Shown: positions 43,544-53,198, numbered from the stretch's first letter. The stretch: 64,000 nucleotides of DNA from Deltaproteobacteria bacterium (GCA_002719955.1 PBFW01000067.1:1-64000); one strand, 5' to 3'. Numbers and translations: made by a program. Notes: generated from the letters alone by a model not told the origin.

Positions 43544-43954
43544 ATGTCGAATCCGATGGATTGCGTGAAAAGGGTCGTTGAGTGCGACAACGGTCGAGAT
43601 GCAGCGGGTTACCGCGCGATCATCCATGACGACTACCTGTCTTTCGTGCATGGAAAAGAACAAAACGTGGGTGCCGACGCAGAGGTTGCGGCGATCGAGG
43701 GCTGGTGGAAGGCGACCAGCGACGTGCATCTCGAGATTCTCGAACTCGCGGAGACCGATGGGCTGGTCACGCTCCGGTATACGCTGACGGGGACCCACGA
43801 CGGTGATCTCTTTGGTAGGCCCGCCAGCGGAAAGAAATTCCATGTCGAGAATTGCACGCTGCTTCGCGTCGTCGATGGGAAGGTCAAGAACGCTTATCGC
43901 TACTCGGATACGTTGGGGTTGATGACGCAGCTGGGGGTGATCCCCGGAGGCTGA
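43544..43954 (+). CDS. SnoaL-like ester cyclase / NTF2-fold protein
   Basis: A 136-residue protein: DCVKRVVECDNGRDAAGYRA, VAAIEGWWKATSDVHLEILE, GTHDGDLFGRPASGKKFHVE, and VVDGKVKNAYRYSDTLGLMT. This is the SnoaL/ester-cyclase pattern, with GRPASGKK typical of the group. AGGAAG precedes the ATG. It is probably cotranscribed with the hydratase upstream. Function unknown. Confidence 0.85.
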   Translation: MSNPMDCVKRVVECDNGRDAAGYRAIIHDDYLSFVHGKEQNVGADAEVAAIEGWWKATSDVHLEILELAETDGLVTLRYTLTGTHDGDLFGRPASGKKFHVENCTLLRVVDGKVKNAYRYSDTLGLMTQLGVIPGG

Positions 43955-43966
43955 ACCGTCTACGGA

Positions 43967-45280
43967 TCAGTCCGTCAGCGCGAATTGCTGAACGAGAAAG
44001 GGCGCGATCGGAGTGCCCCCATTTTCGCTCATCTTGTTCTGTTGGAGCACGACGAGCACGGTCCCCGTCGAGGGGCTCACCCAGAAACTGGTCCCATAGG
44101 CGCCGCTCCACCAATAATCGCCATTGCGGCTCGGCATGGTCGCAGCGTCCGCGTCGGCGACGACGCTCACCCCGAGCCCGAACCCGAGCCCCTCGATCCC
44201 CATGATCTCGAGCACGCCCGATTGGACTTCGAGCTGATGCATGAGCTGGGCCGTTTCCCGTTCGAGAATGCGTACGCCGTCGTATTCGCCATCGTTCCAT
44301 AACATCAACGCGAAACGCATATAGTCGGGTGCCGTCGAGACGAGCCCCGACCCACCCGGTGTCCAATCAGCGGCGCGATAGAGCGCGACGGCATCGGGGA
44401 CGAGGTCGCCGCTCTCGTTCTGGCCGTACATCGTGGCGAGCGGGGCGCCGGTGGGTGTGTCCTTCAGGTAATGCGTGGCATGCATGTCGAGCGGCGTGAA
44501 GATTCGCCGCTTCATGAAGATCTCGAGGGGTTCGCCGGCAACGATCTCGACGATTCGTGCCATCACGTCCATCGATGCGCCGTATCGCCATTTCGCCCCT
44601 GGCTCTTCGAGAAGCGAAAACGAAGCGAGTCGCGCGACGCGATCAGCCAGACTCCCCTCGCCCGCGTAGAGGCCCTCGTCGCGCCAACGCCGAACATAGG
44701 GTGTCTTCTCGAAATCGGCCCCGGCGATCCCCGAGCTGAAGGAGAGCAGATGGCGAATCCTCATGGGCGCCGTCTGGGGCGTGCTTCCGATCGCCTCGCC
44801 CGTCGCATCGAGCACGGCGACCGGCATGGAGCCGACTTCCGGCAGATATTTCGAGACGAGGTCGTCCAGTCCGATTCTTCCCTCCTCGATCAGGATCATC
44901 GCCGCCACCGCGACGATCGGCTTCGTCATCGAAGCCATCTGGAAGCGGGTTTCCATCGACATCGGGATCTGCGATTCGAGGTCCTGATAGCCGGTCGTCT
45001 TCGCATGGATCAGTCGGCCATCCCGAGCGACGAGTGCGACATAGCCCGAACGGTCGCCCAGCCAGACCCGGCCATCGAGCACGCCATCGATGGCCGCTTT
45101 GCGCCAGCCCGAAAGCCTCTCGGGCTCGGGAAGTTCCGCGCGGGCGGGCGGAAGATCCGGAATCGGCGTCGAATCTCCAAAGCAGCCGAGGCATGCGAGT
45201 CCACCGATGATTGCGAGAACGACGAAGGCGCGTCGGGCGGACAAAGGGGACGAAGGGTTCGGGGGAGCCGGGTGACGCAT
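43967..45280 (-). CDS. Beta-lactamase-fold serine hydrolase (class C-like esterase), lipoprotein
   Basis: A 437-residue penicillin-binding-protein-fold protein with a lipoprotein signal (GGLACLGC, Cys about 33). The nucleophilic motif is ASMTKPIVAVAAM (SxxK, Ser about 118). The YxN-type motif is YGASMDVMARIVEIVAG (Tyr at YGA), and the C-terminal part has WWSGAYGTSFWVSPSTGTVL in place of the KTG strand. Members are esterases, D-amino-acid amidases or EstB-like lipases; the class is not enough to tell. It is anchored outside the cytoplasm. Divergent from the EXPERA gene. Confidence 0.88.
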   Translation of the reverse strand: MRHPAPPNPSSPLSARRAFVVLAIIGGLACLGCFGDSTPIPDLPPARAELPEPERLSGWRKAAIDGVLDGRVWLGDRSGYVALVARDGRLIHAKTTGYQDLESQIPMSMETRFQMASMTKPIVAVAAMILIEEGRIGLDDLVSKYLPEVGSMPVAVLDATGEAIGSTPQTAPMRIRHLLSFSSGIAGADFEKTPYVRRWRDEGLYAGEGSLADRVARLASFSLLEEPGAKWRYGASMDVMARIVEIVAGEPLEIFMKRRIFTPLDMHATHYLKDTPTGAPLATMYGQNESGDLVPDAVALYRAADWTPGGSGLVSTAPDYMRFALMLWNDGEYDGVRILERETAQLMHQLEVQSGVLEIMGIEGLGFGLGVSVVADADAATMPSRNGDYWWSGAYGTSFWVSPSTGTVLVVLQQNKMSENGGTPIAPFLVQQFALTD

Positions 45281-45366
45281 CGAGTTTCCTTTCGAGGGCG
45301 GTCGTGGCCTTCGAGGTAGTATATTCCGCTGGAGCGCCCGACGAGGGCGCAGTGAGGAGAAATGTC

Positions 45367-45852
45367 TTGACCCCGACTCCGATTCATCGGCGGCCCCTGG
45401 ATCTCGCCCTGGTGCTCTTCTTCAGTATCTCGGTCCTCTACGGGTTCCTTTTCAGTCTGCCCGAGGGACTCGGGTTTCCCGTTTCGCCGGACAGCCCTTG
45501 GCCGCCGCTGCGCGCGCTCCACGAATGGGCGATCGCCGAAGAACCGGCTCACCTCGATCCGCCACCGAACTTGATTGCGGCGACGCTCTTCGACGGCTTC
45601 TTCCAGGCGCCGGCGTTGCTCTTCGTTCTGATCGGGCTCGTCGGCTTGCGTTCATGGCTGAGGCCGCTCGGCCTGGTCTACGCCGGAGCCGCGGTCACGA
45701 ATATGTTCTTCTACTTCACGCAGACCTTCCTGGGCCCGCATCCGCCACCGAATACACTCTACTACCTCGCCTTCAATCTACCCTGGATGATCGCCCCCGC
45801 GATCCTCGGCATTCGCGTGCTGCTGGGGAGGGATCTGGGCCCATCCGCCTGA
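45367..45852 (+). CDS. EXPERA-domain (emopamil-binding-like) four-helix membrane protein
   Basis: 161 residues starting at TTG 45367 with AGGAG eight bases upstream. Four membrane helices: LALVLFFSISVLYGFLFSL, LIAATLFDGFFQAPALLFVL, RPLGLVYAGAAVTNMFFYF and LAFNLPWMIAPAILGIRVLL. The layout and the NLPWMIAPAILG last helix resemble EXPERA domains, whose eukaryotic members are sterol isomerases and TMEM97. Bacterial members are known but not characterised, so a sterol or other lipid-binding role is inference. GTG 45352 is an alternative start. Confidence 0.7.
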   Translation: MTPTPIHRRPLDLALVLFFSISVLYGFLFSLPEGLGFPVSPDSPWPPLRALHEWAIAEEPAHLDPPPNLIAATLFDGFFQAPALLFVLIGLVGLRSWLRPLGLVYAGAAVTNMFFYFTQTFLGPHPPPNTLYYLAFNLPWMIAPAILGIRVLLGRDLGPSA

Positions 45853-45911
45853 GGCGAAGCCGATGCAGGGTGGATGAGCGGGATGGGCGTCAGCGGTGAT
45901 CGCGACGTGGA

Positions 45912-48392
45912 TCAGGTCAGCGCCCCCGCCGCCGCGATCTCCGAAATCTCGTCCTCCGAATATCCCAGGAGTTCTTTGAGGACCTCGAAAGTGTGCTCAC
46001 CGATCAGCGGTCCTGCTCGCGTCGGGCGCGCCGGTGTCCGCGAAAAGATCGTGACCTGTCCATCGAAGATGCTCTTTCCGAAGCCCGCGTGTTCGAGTTC
46101 GACGAAGAAGCCGCGTGCATCGAGCTGAGCGTCGGCGTGGAAATCCGTCGCGCGAAGCGGGACATAGGCCGGGACGCCCGCCTTGCGGAGTCGGTCGGCC
46201 CCCTCGAAACAAGCTTGTTCTGCGGCCCATGCCGAAAGCGCGTCATCGATTTCCTTGCGGCGTGTGAGGCGCGTGTCGATCTGATCCAGTTCGGTTCCGC
46301 CGAGCGCGGCGAGGGCGGGTACGAGACCGCAGAGGGCCCGCCACTCTTCGGAGGTGCGCGTTTCGATCGCGATGAACCGCTCCGTTTCCCGGGTCCGGTA
46401 GACGCCGTGGGGACAGCCCCATTCGGAATCGTGGCCGGATTGTTCGAGCACGCGGCCCGTTGCCTGATAGTCGAGGATCGTGGGCGTCAGATAGTGGATT
46501 GCCGCTTCGATCTGGGAGATGTCGATGAGCTGGCCAACGCCTGTGCGGTCGCGATGGTGGAGCGCGGCGCTGAGGGCTGCGAGCGCATAGCGCGGGGAAA
46601 TGAAATCCGTATAGGCCCCCCACGGCGAGGTCGGCATCCGGTCGGGCCAGCCCGTGATTCCGGTGAAGCCTCCGAGTGCGGCACCGTGGATTCCGAAGCC
46701 CGTGTGTTTGCGTTCGGGGCCGGTCTGGCCTCGCATGCAGGTGTAGAGCATGATGATATCGGGATTGATCTTGCGCAGCTCTTCATAACCGAGACCGACG
46801 CGCTCGGCGGTGCCGGGGGTGAAGTTCTCGACGACGACGTCGGCCCATTCGACCATCTTGTGTGCGACCGCGAGGCCTTCGGGTTTGGTGAAATCGATCG
46901 CGACGCCGAGCTTCGACTGATTCATGTTGGCCGCGGTGTGGCCGGTCGTTGTTCCGGGATCTCCGATCCACGGAGGCAAGAAGCGCAATGTGTCTACTCG
47001 CGATTCGGTTTCGACGCGTAATACGGTCGCGCCGAGGTTTGCGAGATCCTTCGTGATCAGCGGTCCGGCGGCAATCCAGGAGAAGTCCGCGACCTTCAGA
47101 CCTTCGAAGATCTGGGTTCGCGAGGAGGGGGCCGAGACCGTCGGACCCAGGGGTCTTCGATCCGTAGACTCGACGAGGGCCTGGTCCTGGCCCAGCCGCG
47201 GTGCCGGCCGGTCGTATTCGATGGGCGTTTCGGAGAGCAGGGCGAAGGGTCCCGGCTGCTTCTCACCATCGACATTCGTCCAGAATCCACGCGCGATCAG
47301 CTGCTGGTCTTTCAGTAGATCGGGGGTGACGAGGACCGGCGCGATCAGCCATTTCTGGAGTACCGCCTGCTCCTGGATCTCCGCCTTCGTCATCTCCTTC
47401 AGGAACGCCTTGAATTGTTCGATTCCGCGAATGGCCTTCTCGAGCTCGAGCGTGCCCTCCTGGAGTTGTTGGATCCAGGTCATCCATTCGATTTCCATCA
47501 GGTCTGCGTCCAGGCCACCCTGTTCGCCGATCCAGTTCATGCACGCGTTGAAGCCGAAGGCGCCCTGGGCGCCTAGCACCAGCACGATCACGATGTGGCC
47601 GTCCTTGCACGGCTCGAGAATGGGAAGCGTGAGCCCGGGAACGACTTCCATACTGCCCGTCCGGGTCGCGCGCGAATCCTCGAAGCCCGGAGGATCCGTC
47701 CCGAGCGCGGCGAAGCCACTCACATACATCAGGCTCCAGACGACGGCGGCTTGCACTGAGGCGTCGAGATGCTGCCCCTCCCCGGATCGGTTGCGTGAGT
47801 AGAGCGCCATCAAGACGTCGGCGGCCGCCTGGACGGAACCGAGGTGAGCGGTTTCAGGCAAGCCGACGGGCAGGGGCGGCCGATCACCGTCACCCGTCAT
47901 ATTGAGGTAGCCCCCCGAAGCGGAAAGCGTGAGGTCCGTCGCGGGGTGCAAGGCGTGGGGGCCGGTCTGGCCGAAGGGCGAGACCGAGACATAGAGAAGT
48001 ATCGGGTTCAGCTTCTCGAGCGCTTCGTAGCCCAGCCCCTTTTCATCCATCTCGCCCGGGACCGAGGACTCGATCAGGATATCGGCCGTTCGAACGAGTG
48101 CGAAGAAGCGTTCACGATCCACGTCGCTCTCGAGGTCGAGGACGACGCTGCGCTTGCCCAGGCCGAAGGCGCGCCAGAAGAGTGAGGTCTCCGGGTCTCC
48201 GTGAGGGGCTTCGGGGCGCGGTCGGTCGGCGCTCGGTGTCGTCGAGAAAGGTGGCGCGAAGCGGGCGCCGCAGCCGCCGGGCGGCTCGATCTTGATGACC
48301 TCGGCGCCGAGATCGGCCAGGACACGGCCGGTCGCCTCACCGAGGGGAGTGCTGAGGTCCAGGACGCGAATCCCATCGAGCGCACGACTCAT
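45912..48392 (-). CDS. Double-domain CoA-transferase family III (CaiB/BaiF-CaiB/BaiF fusion)
   Basis: An 826-residue protein made of two full family III domains. The first (residues about 1-390) starts LDGIRVLDLSTPLGEATGRV and has GAEVIKIEPPGG and GKRSVVLDLES. The second (about 415-826) starts GLKVADFSWIAAGPLITKDL, with KLGVAIDFTKPEG and MRGQTGPERKHTGFG. At the position of the catalytic Asp, the first domain reads LDASVQAAVVW (Ala), the second IDISQIEAAIHY (Glu). Single-domain members usually have Asp there, so at least the first half may be a structural partner. The usual dimer is intertwined, so a fusion gives a complete pair. ATG 48392 has AGGAG seven bases upstream. Confidence 0.9.
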   Translation of the reverse strand: MSRALDGIRVLDLSTPLGEATGRVLADLGAEVIKIEPPGGCGARFAPPFSTTPSADRPRPEAPHGDPETSLFWRAFGLGKRSVVLDLESDVDRERFFALVRTADILIESSVPGEMDEKGLGYEALEKLNPILLYVSVSPFGQTGPHALHPATDLTLSASGGYLNMTGDGDRPPLPVGLPETAHLGSVQAAADVLMALYSRNRSGEGQHLDASVQAAVVWSLMYVSGFAALGTDPPGFEDSRATRTGSMEVVPGLTLPILEPCKDGHIVIVLVLGAQGAFGFNACMNWIGEQGGLDADLMEIEWMTWIQQLQEGTLELEKAIRGIEQFKAFLKEMTKAEIQEQAVLQKWLIAPVLVTPDLLKDQQLIARGFWTNVDGEKQPGPFALLSETPIEYDRPAPRLGQDQALVESTDRRPLGPTVSAPSSRTQIFEGLKVADFSWIAAGPLITKDLANLGATVLRVETESRVDTLRFLPPWIGDPGTTTGHTAANMNQSKLGVAIDFTKPEGLAVAHKMVEWADVVVENFTPGTAERVGLGYEELRKINPDIIMLYTCMRGQTGPERKHTGFGIHGAALGGFTGITGWPDRMPTSPWGAYTDFISPRYALAALSAALHHRDRTGVGQLIDISQIEAAIHYLTPTILDYQATGRVLEQSGHDSEWGCPHGVYRTRETERFIAIETRTSEEWRALCGLVPALAALGGTELDQIDTRLTRRKEIDDALSAWAAEQACFEGADRLRKAGVPAYVPLRATDFHADAQLDARGFFVELEHAGFGKSIFDGQVTIFSRTPARPTRAGPLIGEHTFEVLKELLGYSEDEISEIAAAGALT

Positions 48393-48475
48393 GCCGAGTC
48401 TCCTTCTCTGTGTGTTCTGTCTATCTATGCCCGATTCCGGCCCCGATGTCATCAAGGAAGGTTGGACGATCTCGA

Positions 48476-49687
48476 TCAGGCCGGTCGTAATTCGTTGAGC
48501 TCACGCGTGTTGTCACGCAGGATCCGAAGCTTCTTCGCATCGTCGAATCGACCGATCTCCTTCACGTAGTCGAGGGGGGCGGGCATCCCTTCGATATGTG
48601 GCCAGTCCGACCCGAAGACCACACGGTCCGCACCCATATACTCCTCGACCTCGTAAACGTCGTCTTCCCAAAAGGGGTTGATCCAGACATGCTCCTTGAA
48701 GAGGAGTCCAGGGTCCTCCTTGTAATAGTTTGCGATCGAGAGTCGGTCACGTGACTGGCGCAGCTTGCGGAAGAGATCGGGCAGGAATTCGGCACCGTTC
48801 TCGATCGAGACGAGCCGAACGCCCGGGTGGCGTTCGAAGAGGCGGTCGAAGGCGCAAGTAATCAGGAAGTCGTACCCGGCGCGCTCGATGTTGAAATGCT
48901 TGATATTGGGTGTGATCGCTGCACCCATGGCGTCGGCTGTGAACCCGTCGTCGACGTAGCCGTTGGTCGTGTACCCGGAGTCGGCCGCGTGGACCGCGAC
49001 CGCGATGCCCGCTTCGGAGACGCGAGCCCAGAATGGATCGTGGCGGGGATGTGAGGCTGCGAAGGAACCCTCGGAAGTGAAGACGGCGGCGGGGCGCATA
49101 CAGACGACGCGCGCGCCCTGGGCGAGGGCCCACTCGAGTTCGCTGCAGGCAAAGTCGACGTCGCTCAACGTGATGTAGGGCGCACCGAAGATACGGTTCT
49201 GGTTGGCCACGCCCCAATCCTCGGCGACCCAACGATTGAAGCCGTGGAAGAGGGCCTTGACCGCTTCGGTGTCATCCTTGATGAGCTGTTCGTAGAGTAC
49301 GCCGAGCGTCGGGAAGAGCCACATCGCTTCGATGCCCTGTTCGTCCATCTTCTTGATGCGCGCATCCGCATTCATGTAATAGTCGGGCAGGGGTTCGCGC
49401 TCGCGAAGAGCGGCCATCATGTTGGTACCCTCCGGATTGCCGCGCAGGAAGTCGGCGATCGAGCCGGGAAGCGCGATCGGATCCCAGGTCGGATTCTTCA
49501 CAGCGTGCGAGAGTTTGCCGCCCACGACGTGATATTTTCGGCCTTCGACCTCGGCCCACTGAACGCAGCGCGCCTGCATGTCCTTCGGTACATGGCGAGT
49601 GAAGGCGTCGGGCGCTTCGTAGAAATGATTGTCGACATCGAAGGGCTGATAGCCGAGTTGGTCGACGACGGGATTTGCTGGGGTCAC
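48476..49687 (-). CDS. Amidohydrolase_2 family metal-dependent hydrolase
   Basis: A 403-residue TIM-barrel of the same family as 12275-13477. FDVDNHFYEAPDAFTRHVPK carries the D-N-H metal site, AVAVHAADSGY the barrel His, RHPGVRLVSIENGAEFLPDL the signature strand, and ADRVVFGSDWPHIEGMPAPL the terminal metal Asp. The start is GTG 49687 with AGGAG upstream. It sits behind the double CoA-transferase on the same strand (83 bases), which suggests a shared pathway. Reaction unknown. Confidence 0.9.
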   Translation of the reverse strand: MTPANPVVDQLGYQPFDVDNHFYEAPDAFTRHVPKDMQARCVQWAEVEGRKYHVVGGKLSHAVKNPTWDPIALPGSIADFLRGNPEGTNMMAALREREPLPDYYMNADARIKKMDEQGIEAMWLFPTLGVLYEQLIKDDTEAVKALFHGFNRWVAEDWGVANQNRIFGAPYITLSDVDFACSELEWALAQGARVVCMRPAAVFTSEGSFAASHPRHDPFWARVSEAGIAVAVHAADSGYTTNGYVDDGFTADAMGAAITPNIKHFNIERAGYDFLITCAFDRLFERHPGVRLVSIENGAEFLPDLFRKLRQSRDRLSIANYYKEDPGLLFKEHVWINPFWEDDVYEVEEYMGADRVVFGSDWPHIEGMPAPLDYVKEIGRFDDAKKLRILRDNTRELNELRPA

Positions 49688-49889
49688 GAATAGGCTCCTG
49701 TGATTCTTTTCGGACTGGGGGCCTGCCTGGGCTGGCAGAGCTTAGCGGCTCGGGGCGAGTTCGGAGACCATTCGGAAGCCGCCCCGGCAGGAAAAAGAGG
49801 TGTACTCCGGGGGGACTTCGAAGGTCGCGGAAGGCGGACCGGCGAGCCATCTTCGGGGCCCATTCGATCTCGTTCGAGGAGAAAGCCTG

Positions 49890-50774
49890 GTGGATAGATT
49901 GATGATCGATGCGCGCCTGAACGAGTACACGTTCCGCGAGCGGAATCCGAATATTCCCTTTTCGCCGGAGGAGATCGCCCGTGACGCGGCGGCGTGCTGC
50001 GATGCGGGCGCTTCGATCGTCCACTACCACGCGCGTGATCCGGAAACAGGAAGCCCCTCCTCGGATCCGCTGCTCTACGCCGAGACCGCACGGCAGATTC
50101 GCGGCGCGTGCGACGCGATGATCATGCCGACCCTGGGCGCCAACACGGTCACGGACCTCGACGAACGGATCGGGCATATCGAGTTCATGGCCAAGGACAA
50201 TGCGACTCGAGCCGATCTGGCACCTCTCGATCTTGCGAGCATCTCCCTCGGGATGTGGCACGAGGGGATGGCGGAGGTCGGTGGGGATGATCTGGTCTAC
50301 TACAACTCGGTCGGAATCTTGAAGGCGTTGGCGGCGCGGGCTCGAGCTGTCGGCGTATTGCCGATGGCGGCGATCTGGAATATCGGTTCTCTGCGCGTCC
50401 TCGAAGCGTTCGCGCACACGGGGGTTTTGCCGCAGACGATCTTCGCGGAACTCTTCACGACCGAAGGCGGCCTGATCGCTGGTCATCCCGGGACTCGGCG
50501 AGGACTGCAGGCACTCGTCGACTTCGTTCCCGACTCGGTCGATTGTCTGTGGGCGGCCGCTTGTTATGGTGCGAATGCCCTCGACCTCGCGGAGTCGGCG
50601 ATCGAGCAGGGCGGACACGTGGCGATCGGACTCGGCGACTATCCCTACCCGGAGATTGGTACGGGTCAGCCGACCAATGCCGAAGTGATCGCTGCTGTCG
50701 TCGAGATTGCGCATCGAAAAGGCCGGGAGGTCGCGACTCCCGAGGAGACGCGCGCTCGGCTCGGGGCCGAGTGA
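49890..50774 (+). CDS. Beta-keto acid cleavage enzyme (BKACE, DUF849 family)
   Basis: A 294-residue Zn-dependent TIM-barrel of the BKACE family, which cleaves beta-keto acids with acetyl-CoA. RLNEYTFRERNPNIPFSPEEI, GASIVHYHARDPETGSPSSD with the HxHARD metal motif, and AIGLGDYPYPEIGTGQPTNA at the C-terminus are the family pattern. The start is GTG 49890, with GAGGAG eight bases upstream. Substrate specificity in BKACE follows pocket residues I cannot assign by eye. It is co-directional with the next hydrolase. Confidence 0.85.
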   Translation: MDRLMIDARLNEYTFRERNPNIPFSPEEIARDAAACCDAGASIVHYHARDPETGSPSSDPLLYAETARQIRGACDAMIMPTLGANTVTDLDERIGHIEFMAKDNATRADLAPLDLASISLGMWHEGMAEVGGDDLVYYNSVGILKALAARARAVGVLPMAAIWNIGSLRVLEAFAHTGVLPQTIFAELFTTEGGLIAGHPGTRRGLQALVDFVPDSVDCLWAAACYGANALDLAESAIEQGGHVAIGLGDYPYPEIGTGQPTNAEVIAAVVEIAHRKGREVATPEETRARLGAE

Positions 50775-50829
50775 ACGAGCACGACGCCCACCCCGACCCT
50801 GATCCACGTACAGCGAAAGAGAGACCCGA

Positions 50830-51807
50830 ATGCCTACACCCCGACCGCCGCAGCCCGAGACGCCCGCCCCGGATGCTTTCGAGATCCATCGCGCGGAAGT
50901 CGCCGACGGCATGAACCTCGCCTATATCCGCGAGGGAGTGGGGGGCTACCCGCTGCTTCTGGTGCATGGATACCCCGAAACCAAGCGTATCTGGTGGCGG
51001 AATATCAAGCCTCTGGCCGCCGCGGGTTACGAGGTGATCGTTCCGGATCTGCGCGGTTATGGCGACTCGGATCTCTCTGCAGCGGATGAGTACGATCTGG
51101 TCCTCTACTCGACGGACCTCTTTTCGCTCATGCATGACGTGCTCGGGCACGAGCGCTTCGGTCTCGTCGGGGGGGACGTCGGAGGTGCGGTCCTCGTCGA
51201 CATGGCGAATCGCCATTCGGAACACGTGGACCGGATGATCTTCTTCAACACGGTGGCACCTTTAGTGCCGGAAGAAGCGGATTGGTATGCCGAGCGTGGG
51301 CTCTCGATGAATCCACTCGAACAGGGCCCCACGGGCGATTATCGCATTCGCCAGGGGCGCGACCCCGAGCAGCTCCGCGCCGAACTCGACACGCCGGGGC
51401 GTTGTCGCCAATGGGTACGAGATTTCTACGAACATCGTCTGCTCGCATCGCAATATTCCTTCGAGGAGGCCGACTATGAATTCATGGTCGAACCCTTCGG
51501 TGATATCGAACGGCTCGCCGCGGGTTGGGCACCCTATCAGCTCGAATATGGCCGGCCGATGAGCGGCATTCCGATGTTGATGCAGAGGACCGAGACGCCG
51601 ACATTGATTCTCTATGGACCCGACGACCAGGTGGTGCCCAGCGATTTTCCGAAACGCTGCGAGATCGCGTTTTCGAATCGAACGGGACCGCTCATGATTC
51701 CTGAATGTGGCCATTTCCTACAATGGGAGCGAGCCGACGTCTTGAACGAAGTGGCGAAATTCTACTTTTCAGATCTTCGGCATCAGGCGCGGGAATCCGC
51801 CACTTGA
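50830..51807 (+). CDS. Alpha/beta hydrolase, epoxide hydrolase/haloalkane dehalogenase-like
   Basis: A 325-residue alpha/beta hydrolase. The oxyanion-hole motif is LVHGYPETKRIWW (HGxP, as in epoxide hydrolases). The nucleophile elbow is GLVGGDVGGAVLVDMANR, where the nucleophile is Asp (GxDxG), as in epoxide hydrolases and haloalkane or haloacid dehalogenases. The charge-relay Asp is in LILYGPDDQVVPSDF and the catalytic His in MIPECGHFLQWE. The cap domain lies between (about 150-240). An Asp nucleophile excludes a simple esterase. It follows the BKACE by 55 bases. Substrate unknown. Confidence 0.9.
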   Translation: MPTPRPPQPETPAPDAFEIHRAEVADGMNLAYIREGVGGYPLLLVHGYPETKRIWWRNIKPLAAAGYEVIVPDLRGYGDSDLSAADEYDLVLYSTDLFSLMHDVLGHERFGLVGGDVGGAVLVDMANRHSEHVDRMIFFNTVAPLVPEEADWYAERGLSMNPLEQGPTGDYRIRQGRDPEQLRAELDTPGRCRQWVRDFYEHRLLASQYSFEEADYEFMVEPFGDIERLAAGWAPYQLEYGRPMSGIPMLMQRTETPTLILYGPDDQVVPSDFPKRCEIAFSNRTGPLMIPECGHFLQWERADVLNEVAKFYFSDLRHQARESAT

Positions 51808-51910
51808 TCGGCCACTTCCTGGCCCATGGGTTCGACCGCCCGCGGTTTCGCGCCTTGCTCTCGAGCCAGATTCACGTGGCTCAATCGGTCGACGTTTTGG
51901 GGACCGGCGC

Positions 51911-53032
51911 TCAATGCGATTCGAGGGCGAGGATCGGGTCGGTATAGTCGTAGCCGAGAGCGAGAGCGACGGCGGGTTCCGTAACGACACCGTTGGTCAC
52001 ATTGAGTCCATCGCGGAGATTTGGATTCGTCGAGAGAGCGGCGTGGATTCCACGGTTCGCGAGCTGCTGAACGAAGGGCAGGGTCGCGTGGTTGAGCGCG
52101 TAGGTCGAGGTCTTCGGGACGGCGCCCGGTATATTCGCGACGCAGTAGTGGACGACCTCATCGACGAGGTAGGTCGGGCGTTCGTGGGTCGTCGGACGGG
52201 AGGTTTCGAAGCAGCCGCCCTGGTCGATCGCGACATCGACGACGGCCGAGCCGCGACGCATCTGCTTGATATGTCGTGCGGTGACGAGATGGGGCGCGGC
52301 CGCGCCTCTCACGAGTACCGCACCGATCACGAGATCTGCATCGAGCACGAGCGTTTCGATAGCATCCGAGGTCGAGAAGACCGTTCGCAGCCCCGCCCCG
52401 AATCGAGAACACAGAGATTCGAGAACGCCGGTGTCTCGATCGAGGACCGTGACGTCCGCGCCGAGTCCCAGGGCCATCTGGATCGCGTTCATTCCAACGA
52501 CCCCCCCGCCGAGCACCACGACCTTGGCAGGCGCGACACCGGGCACACCCCCGAGCAATAATCCCGCGCCGCCTCGTGTCGACTCGAGGCTCGTCGCGCC
52601 CGCCTGGATCGACATGCGACCCGCGACCTGGGACATCGGCGTCAGGAGGGGGAGCCCCCCGGCCCCGTCGGTCACGGTCTCGTAGGCGATGCAGGTCGCG
52701 CCACTCGCGACGAGATCCTTCGTCTGCTCGGCATCGGGTGCGAGGTGGAGGTAGGTAAAGAGGGTGTGGTGGGGCTGGAGGAATGCACGCTCGGCGGCCT
52801 GCGGCTCCTTGACCTTGACGATCAGTTCCGCGCACTCGAAGATCTCGGCCGCATTCGTGGCGATCTCAGCACCGGCGGCCCTGTAGGCCTCGTCGCTCGA
52901 ATCGACTCCCATGCCGGCACCAGTTTCGACAAAGATCTGATGCCCATCCCGCGCGAGTTCCCGCACACTGGTCGGCGTCAATCCGACACGCAGTTCAGCG
53001 CTCTTGATTTCTTTCGGGACACCGATCCGCAT
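51911..53032 (-). CDS. ald: Alanine dehydrogenase
   Basis: A 373-residue NAD-dependent alanine dehydrogenase converting alanine to pyruvate and ammonia reversibly. MRIGVPKEIKSAELRVGLTP at the start, TLFTYLHLAPDAEQTKDL, and the catalytic-region SQVAGRMSIQAGATSLES. The NAD site is KVVVLGGGVVGMNAIQMALG, and VDVAIDQGGCFETSRPTTHE plus the C-terminal NVTNGVVTEPAVALALGYDY complete it. Family length is normal. AAAGG precedes the ATG. It is not within an evident operon. Confidence 0.94.
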   Translation of the reverse strand: MRIGVPKEIKSAELRVGLTPTSVRELARDGHQIFVETGAGMGVDSSDEAYRAAGAEIATNAAEIFECAELIVKVKEPQAAERAFLQPHHTLFTYLHLAPDAEQTKDLVASGATCIAYETVTDGAGGLPLLTPMSQVAGRMSIQAGATSLESTRGGAGLLLGGVPGVAPAKVVVLGGGVVGMNAIQMALGLGADVTVLDRDTGVLESLCSRFGAGLRTVFSTSDAIETLVLDADLVIGAVLVRGAAAPHLVTARHIKQMRRGSAVVDVAIDQGGCFETSRPTTHERPTYLVDEVVHYCVANIPGAVPKTSTYALNHATLPFVQQLANRGIHAALSTNPNLRDGLNVTNGVVTEPAVALALGYDYTDPILALESH

Positions 53033-53198
53033 CTGTCGGCCTTTCGCATGACGCCGCGCAGCAGAGGAGCGGCGGATGATTCAATCATCGACATCTGGAG
53101 GCCCGGGCTGAACCCATGCAGACCCGTGCAGATGAGATGGGCCCCGATCGGGCGCCCGCCGTTCTACCGAGGCTTCGCGTAGAGAGAGGGCCGTCGCC

